Shown piece by piece: positions 59,775 through 64,000 of a DNA stretch of 64,000 nt (position 1 is its first letter; each line of letters begins with the position of its first letter). Made by a program: the position numbers and the translations under genes. The DNA comes from Candidatus Desulfofervidaceae bacterium (GTDB lineage: Bacteria; Desulfobacterota; Desulfofervidia; Desulfofervidales; Desulfofervidaceae): NCBI GenBank assembly GCA_027038965.1, contig JALWFG010000011.1, forward strand, positions 186,001-250,000. Reading direction: 5' to 3'. The notes beneath the pieces are model-generated. The model was not told the origin of the DNA, searched no databases, and was given only the letters and a program-made list of their open reading frames with translations.

Positions 59775-61055
59775 ATGACAGATTTTATCGGTCATGGAGA
59801 AAAGGAAATTAAAGAAAGGATTTTAAATCCCGGGGAAGCAAAAAACAAAATTAAAAATCTAGTATCTGTAGAAATCTCCGGGCGTATTGCCAGGGAGTGT
59901 ATTGACTTGGGCTATGGTTTTTTTACACCCCTAGAAGGCTTTATGAAAAAGGCAGATGTAGATAGTGTGTGCAAAAAGATGAGCCTAGCAGATGGCACTA
60001 TCTGGCCCATTCCCATTGTCTTTGACATTTCTTCACAGGAAGTATCGGAAAAGGGCATCAGGGTAGGAGATGTCATTCTGCTTACCCGGATGGGTAACCC
60101 CCTGGCTGTCCTTGAGGTAGAAGAAATCTTTACTTACGACAAGGATGAGATGGCTCAGGCGGTACTAGGTACTATAGACGCCAAACACCCGGGTGTACGC
60201 ATGATAGGGCGGATGCAGGATACTTTTATTGGAGGCAAGGTTACTCTTGTAAATGAACCCCAATTTAATCCTCCCTTTGACCGTTTTTTTTACACTCCAC
60301 GCCAATTAAGAGAAGAATTTAAAAAGCGGGGTTGGGTGAGAATTGTGGCCCATCAGACTAGGAATGTTCCCCATACCGGTCATGAGTGGTTGATGAAAGG
60401 GGCTTGGTTCTGTGCACACGGAGAGGCTCCGGTAATAGGTGATAAAGATGAGATAAAGCTGGGCACAGGAGTGCTTGTCAACTGTATTATTGGTCCCAAA
60501 CGCACCGGTGACTACATTGACGAAGCCATTGTTTTGGCGCATCAGGCCTTACACGAAGGCCGCTATTTTAGAGACGATGTGCACATGGTTTCTATCACCT
60601 GCTGGGACATGCGTTATGCCGGGCCTAAAGAGGCCATCTTCCACGCCATTTTAAGAACAAATCTGGGTTGCACCCACCACATGTTTGGACGTGACCATGC
60701 CGGTGTTGGTGATTATTATGGCACCTATGATGCCCACCGCATCTTTGACCAGTTACCTCCAGGTAGTCTGAATATTAAACCGGTGCGGGTCCTAGAGTGG
60801 TGGTATTGCCCGTTATGTGGAGAAGTAACCTACTCTGGCCTCTGTGGACATACCAAAGAACGTCAGAAATTCAGTGGTACGCTCATTAGAAGCATTATCA
60901 AAGATGGCGTTAAGCCAACCAGGATAATCATGAGGCCAGAGGTTTTTGATGTCGTAATGGAGTGTGCAGAAAGATATGGTTTTGGTTCCCCGTTCTGCAC
61001 AGAGGAATATCTGGCTAAACGGGGACCTGTGTTTGTCGTGCCACCCTTAGATTAA
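59775..61055 (+). CDS. sat: sulfate adenylyltransferase (ATP sulfurylase)
   Basis: Activates sulfate to adenosine phosphosulfate, first step of dissimilatory sulfate reduction. Motifs: VAHQTRNVPHTGHEWLMKGA (active-site QTRN-x-x-HTGHE) and MFGRDHAGVGDYYG (GRDHAGVG). A zinc-type CPLCGEVTYSGLCGH is in the C-terminal third. 426 residues, like the prokaryotic dissimilatory form. AAGGAGG precedes the ATG. It may read from sigma-54 promoter 2 through the usp genes. Confidence 0.95.
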   Translation: MTDFIGHGEKEIKERILNPGEAKNKIKNLVSVEISGRIARECIDLGYGFFTPLEGFMKKADVDSVCKKMSLADGTIWPIPIVFDISSQEVSEKGIRVGDVILLTRMGNPLAVLEVEEIFTYDKDEMAQAVLGTIDAKHPGVRMIGRMQDTFIGGKVTLVNEPQFNPPFDRFFYTPRQLREEFKKRGWVRIVAHQTRNVPHTGHEWLMKGAWFCAHGEAPVIGDKDEIKLGTGVLVNCIIGPKRTGDYIDEAIVLAHQALHEGRYFRDDVHMVSITCWDMRYAGPKEAIFHAILRTNLGCTHHMFGRDHAGVGDYYGTYDAHRIFDQLPPGSLNIKPVRVLEWWYCPLCGEVTYSGLCGHTKERQKFSGTLIRSIIKDGVKPTRIIMRPEVFDVVMECAERYGFGSPFCTEEYLAKRGPVFVVPPLD

Positions 61056-61082
61056 AACAAAAATAATTCAAGGAGGCCAAAA

Positions 61083-61388
61083 ATGGCTGAAACATATCCC
61101 ATTAATATCTGGATTAATGAAGAACGGTTTGAAAAGTTAAAGGCCGCCAATCTAGCCGATATGGCTGTGGATAGGCTAGGAGGGATGAAGGTTATCCAGG
61201 TACAGTGTACCGAAAAACAGAAGGATAAGATTTTAAAGCTTTTCCCCATGGCTAAGTTTGATACTGCGACAACGAAAAGTATTGAACTTTTACCCAGAGA
61301 GGTAAAGGACAAAATTTTTGACATTACTCTCAAGCTGAAAAGTATAGGGCCAGAGGTAATGGATGAATTTTTAAAATCTCTGGATTAA
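61083..61388 (+). CDS. small conserved protein downstream of sat, unknown function
   Basis: 101 residues, no TM or signal: YPINIWINEERFEKLKAANLAD, VIQVQCTEKQKDKILKLFPMA and LPREVKDKIFDITLKLKSIG. Predominantly helical with a mixed start. It sits 27 bp after sat with AGGAGG upstream and is probably cotranscribed, so it may assist sulfate activation. I do not recognise a family. Confidence 0.6.
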   Translation: MAETYPINIWINEERFEKLKAANLADMAVDRLGGMKVIQVQCTEKQKDKILKLFPMAKFDTATTKSIELLPREVKDKIFDITLKLKSIGPEVMDEFLKSLD

Positions 61389-61441
61389 AACATCGCCCCC
61401 GTGAGGGGGACGCAATTAAAAAAATGGTTAGGAGGTAATAA

Positions 61442-62902
61442 ATGAAAAAACGCGCACTTGCTATTATGATCCTTTTTATCTGTTTTGTCATCCCCCTTCG
61501 TCTGCGGGCAGAGGATGTAGTAAAAGGGCTGACAGCAGATGAGTTGTTACAGATTTTGCAACAAAAGGGAGTTGTCACTAAACAGGACATAGAAAAGATA
61601 AAAAAGGAGCAAGAAGAGCAGGAAAAAAAGGCATTAGTAGAAAAGAAAAAAGTTCCTATTGAGGTCTTTTCAAAGGGCCATTTGTTAGAATTCCGTTCGC
61701 CAAATGGTTATTTTACAGCACAAATAAGAGGTTATTTGCACTTTGATACCCGGATTTATGATAGTGGAAGTGCCAACGCAAATTCCTTTGATATCCGCAG
61801 AGGTAGATTTGATGTGAGGGGCACGGTATATAAATACATCAAGTACCGCGTCCAATTGGAGATGGCTAGCAGCCCATATTTAAGAAATTGCTGGATAGAT
61901 ATCAGGTACTGGCCGTGGCTGGGGGCGAAAATAGGTCAATTTAAACCGTTTTTCAGTACGCAGTGGTGGACACTGGATAACCAGACCATTTTATTAGAAC
62001 GGGCCAGTGCCAATCCCGTTTATCCCTTTTTTGACCGGGGGGTAACCCTTTATGGTGAGTTGTTTAATAAGAGCCTTGTTTACACCCTGGGTGCTTTCAC
62101 AGGGGCAGGCATGGAAAGGGATTACGGAAAATCAGATATAGATGACCACAAGGATTGGACTGGCCGTTTATTCTGGACTCCCTTCAAAAATTCAAGCAAT
62201 GACTGGATAAACAACCTGCATTTTTGTATTGAAGGCACGTGGGGCACAGAAACGGTTAACACAAAAGGGTTTGAAAATCGCGGATTAAGAGCGCAGGACT
62301 ATCAGAGTCTGGTATGGAAATGGAATACAAAGGACACATGGACTATCGGCCATCGCTATCGTTATGGCTTTGAGATCCACTGGATTAAGGGACCGTTCTT
62401 TATCAGCAATGAGAATCTGAGAGTAAGCTGGGAAGATATTCGTAAAATCAGTAGTGGCATCGAAGGGACTTCCGGTATTTCTGGTCACACCTCTGTTTAC
62501 ACCGTCTTTGGCGGATATTTCTTAACGGGTGAACGCATGCAGGTTTCTAACTGGGGCTGGCGATTTCCTGTGCCCAAGCACTACTTTAATCCGCTTGCGG
62601 GCAGTTGGGGCGCTTTCTGCCCGACATTTAGTTACACATTTACGAGAACAACGCAAAATCTGTTTGATGCAGGGGTACTTGATGGCGCGAGTCAGCTCCA
62701 CTCATTTGTTCTTGGTCTTAACTGGCTCTGGAGCAGTATGATTAGATGGCAGTTCAACCTGATGTATTTGCACGCAACGGCAACAGGACCAGGTGAGGGT
62801 TTGATCGCGGGAGAGAATGAACATAAAGGCTGTAGTTGGCTACTAACCGAACACAGAAGAGATGAATGGATGTTTGGGGCACGGGTGAAGTTTACAATGT
62901 AA
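61442..62902 (+). CDS. OprO/OprP-type porin
   Basis: 486 residues with signal peptide (ALAIMILFICFVIPLRLRA), a short coiled coil (KQDIEKIKKEQEEQEKKALV) and a porin O/P barrel: LEFRSPNGYFTAQIRGYLHF, RRGRFDVRGTVYKYIKYRVQLEM, WLGAKIGQFKPFFS, FDRGVTLYGELFN and terminal FGARVKFTM. This is the clearer of the two phosphate-selective-type porins here. It lies after sat and its partner; a TauE fragment follows at 63217, repeating the order seen at 28-31 kb. Confidence 0.82.
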   Translation: MKKRALAIMILFICFVIPLRLRAEDVVKGLTADELLQILQQKGVVTKQDIEKIKKEQEEQEKKALVEKKKVPIEVFSKGHLLEFRSPNGYFTAQIRGYLHFDTRIYDSGSANANSFDIRRGRFDVRGTVYKYIKYRVQLEMASSPYLRNCWIDIRYWPWLGAKIGQFKPFFSTQWWTLDNQTILLERASANPVYPFFDRGVTLYGELFNKSLVYTLGAFTGAGMERDYGKSDIDDHKDWTGRLFWTPFKNSSNDWINNLHFCIEGTWGTETVNTKGFENRGLRAQDYQSLVWKWNTKDTWTIGHRYRYGFEIHWIKGPFFISNENLRVSWEDIRKISSGIEGTSGISGHTSVYTVFGGYFLTGERMQVSNWGWRFPVPKHYFNPLAGSWGAFCPTFSYTFTRTTQNLFDAGVLDGASQLHSFVLGLNWLWSSMIRWQFNLMYLHATATGPGEGLIAGENEHKGCSWLLTEHRRDEWMFGARVKFTM

Positions 62903-63216
62903 GTTTCCCCCAACCGGGTCGTTTCAAATGTTCCCACCCCAGATTAGACATGCTTAACGGCTCGGTTGGAGGCTAAATAAAAAGGGAGGTAAAAGGTGAA
63001 GCTTAAATTAATTGGCAAATATATTGTAAAAGTGTAGTGTAATGCAGGTAGGAGGTAGCCTAGGTTTGATGAGGGCACGAAGTAAGGTCGGTCAGGATAA
63101 TCTGAAAAGCAAAGGTGAAAAAGGCTTAAAAAGTCACAAAGGCCCTGGAAACGCGCCAGGGTTTGTTTAAAAAAGAGAACTAAAAAATAGCAAAAAGGCA
63201 AAAAGGCAGAAAATAT
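62903..63216 (+). other. 314-bp gap with repeats and a possible IS end
   Basis: 62910-62945 contains GGGTCGTTTCAAATGTTCCC, similar in style to IS21-family ends; a 14-mer AGGAGGTAGCCTAG (63050-63063) also occurs at 48359-48372. No ORF or transposase is visible. The terminator-like hairpin at 63143-63168 ends the gap. Confidence 0.35.
63143..63168 (+). terminator. putative rho-independent terminator
   Basis: CCCTGG (63143-63148) / CCAGGG (63156-63161), 7-base loop, T-rich tail TTTGTTT. Six-bp stem, so modest strength. Confidence 0.5.
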
Positions 63217-63605
63217 ATGTTAAACCTAATCAAGGAGGTATTTTTGATTTTGCATGAAAGTTTTACTTTCATTTTACTCGGTCTTATCATAGGTATTCTT
63301 GCCAGCTTTACTGGACTCGGAGGTGGATTTTTGATGGTGCCTCTATTGCTTTTCCTTGGCTTTGAGGCCCAGAAGGCCGTGGGAACTTCCTTTATGGGGA
63401 TTCTGATTATTTCTATTTCGGCCTTATTTGCCCATGGTAAATTAGAAAATGTAGATTATAGGGTAGGGATATTGCTGGGCATTGGCGGTATAATTGGTGC
63501 CCAAATGGGCGCAAGATTGTTAGACATGTGCCTACGGATACGTTTAAGAAAATATTTGCCATTATTCTCTTTTTGCTGGCCCTACGGATGTTCTTAAAAA
63601 GGTGA
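63217..63605 (+). pseudogene. short TauE/SafE-type transporter with a late frameshift
   Basis: The first ~103 residues are a clean TauE half: SFTGLGGGFLMVPLLLFLGF, VGTSFMGILIISISALFAHG and GIGGIIGAQMGARLLDM. The expected end (PTDTFKKIFAIILFLLALRMFLKR) is in the next frame and stops at 63605; a single missing base near 63524 explains it. The half-size (~129 aa) may be normal for single-repeat TSUP members. Probably paired with the porin upstream. Confidence 0.65.
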
Positions 63606-63619
63606 TAAAATTTTATTAA

Positions 63620-63997
63620 AGAGTCAAGATTGATGCCAAGCAGCTTCAGCAAGTTTTTCTTAATATTATTAACAATGCTATTCAAGCTATGCCTAATGGT
63701 GGGAGTTTAAGGATAACAACTAGGTTAAATAGTGAATTAAACCTGGTTGAAATTTTCATAAAAGACACTGGTGTAGGTATTAAGCCGGAACATAGAAGGA
63801 GGATTTTTGCCCCATTTTTCACTACCAAAAAGGTAGGAGAGGGCACAGGCTTGGGTCTTACTGTCAGTTATGGCATCGTTACCAACTATGGTGGAACTAT
63901 TGATATTGAGACCATCACAGAAGAGGAGGAAAAAAAAAATCACGGCACTACTTTTATCATCAGGTTGCCGGTGTATAAATCAAAACAAGGGGGGTAA
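63620..63997 (+). pseudogene. histidine kinase ATPase domain, headless fragment
   Basis: From 63620 the frame reads RVKIDAKQLQQVFLNIINNAIQAMPNGG, the N-box of a HATPase, then DTGVGIKPEH, PFFTTKKVGEGTGLGLTVSY and a C-terminal HGTTFIIRLPVYKSKQGG. An in-frame TAA at 63617 cuts off the HisKA and sensor parts. It may be a remnant, or an ATPase-only protein from an alternative start. The window ends just after. Confidence 0.7.
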
Positions 63998-64000
63998 AAA

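Noticed and set aside
63020-63130. Possible structured RNA upstream of the TauE fragment
   Set aside because: Compared by eye with fluoride, c-di-GMP, SRP and RNase P motifs; none fits.

Overview
The window reads as chromosome of an anaerobic, probably thermophilic, sulfate-reducing bacterium of the Desulfobacterota type. Supporting evidence is a dissimilatory-type ATP sulfurylase, a four-subunit ferredoxin-dependent 2-oxoacid oxidoreductase, two-subunit pyruvate carboxylase, TauE/SafE sulfur-anion transporters paired with OprO/P-like porins, a c-heme chemoreceptor and an AT-rich, densely packed gene layout. A lineage such as Desulfofervidus would fit, but that is inference from gene content only.

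Layout. 1-5.7 kb: housekeeping genes (3' end of an FlgT_C-like protein, an AICAR transformylase lacking the cyclohydrolase domain, an RNA m5C methyltransferase, a class IV aminotransferase, a sensor kinase). 5.9-6.5 kb: ubiX. 6.85-17.5 kb: a tightly overlapping operon, the most unusual region. It encodes an acyl-CoA ligase, an MMPL/RND exporter, an MtnA/eIF2B-like isomerase plus a second degenerate half-copy, a B12-type radical SAM enzyme, a nucleoside phosphorylase, a class II aldolase fused to an SCP2 lipid-binding domain, a LolA-like periplasmic protein and an outer-membrane barrel. The phosphorylase, isomerase and aldolase match the three steps of the known DHAP shunt for 5'-deoxynucleosides; the SCP2 fusion and lipid-export neighbours suggest a lipid substrate. 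17.5-31.9 kb: Usp, TIM-barrel epimerase, archease, pyruvate carboxylase A/B, glycogen synthase, a frameshifted DUF6765 gene, rlmH, gatB, TauE and a porin. 32-35.6 kb: a large hybrid kinase. 36-36.5 kb: cold-shock gene and tRNA-Lys.

36.5-46.2 kb (minus strand): radA preceded by a Wsp-like chemosensory operon (cheW, hybrid cheA, small gene, mcp, cheB, REC-GAF-GGDEF, cheR-TPR). The receptor carries a periplasmic CXXCH heme motif, so redox-controlled c-di-GMP output is likely. 46.4-49 kb: tRNA-Pro, RNase G and a RelE-type toxin-antitoxin pair ending in an attC-like hairpin. 49-51.9 kb: the 2-oxoacid:ferredoxin oxidoreductase operon (D-A-B-C). 51.9-55 kb: HDOD-kinase fusion, DnaQ-WYL exonuclease, methyltransferase.

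55-64 kb is a partly decayed accessory region: simple repeats, a lone CRISPR-repeat-like 36-mer, an EF-G 3' fragment, an internally deleted phoU, a twice-frameshifted uspA, a frameshifted TauE and a headless histidine kinase lie among intact mcp, uspA, sat and porin genes. Two sigma-54-type promoters here share an upstream palindrome at nearly identical spacing, which implies one enhancer-binding regulator for genes around sulfate activation and oxyanion transport.
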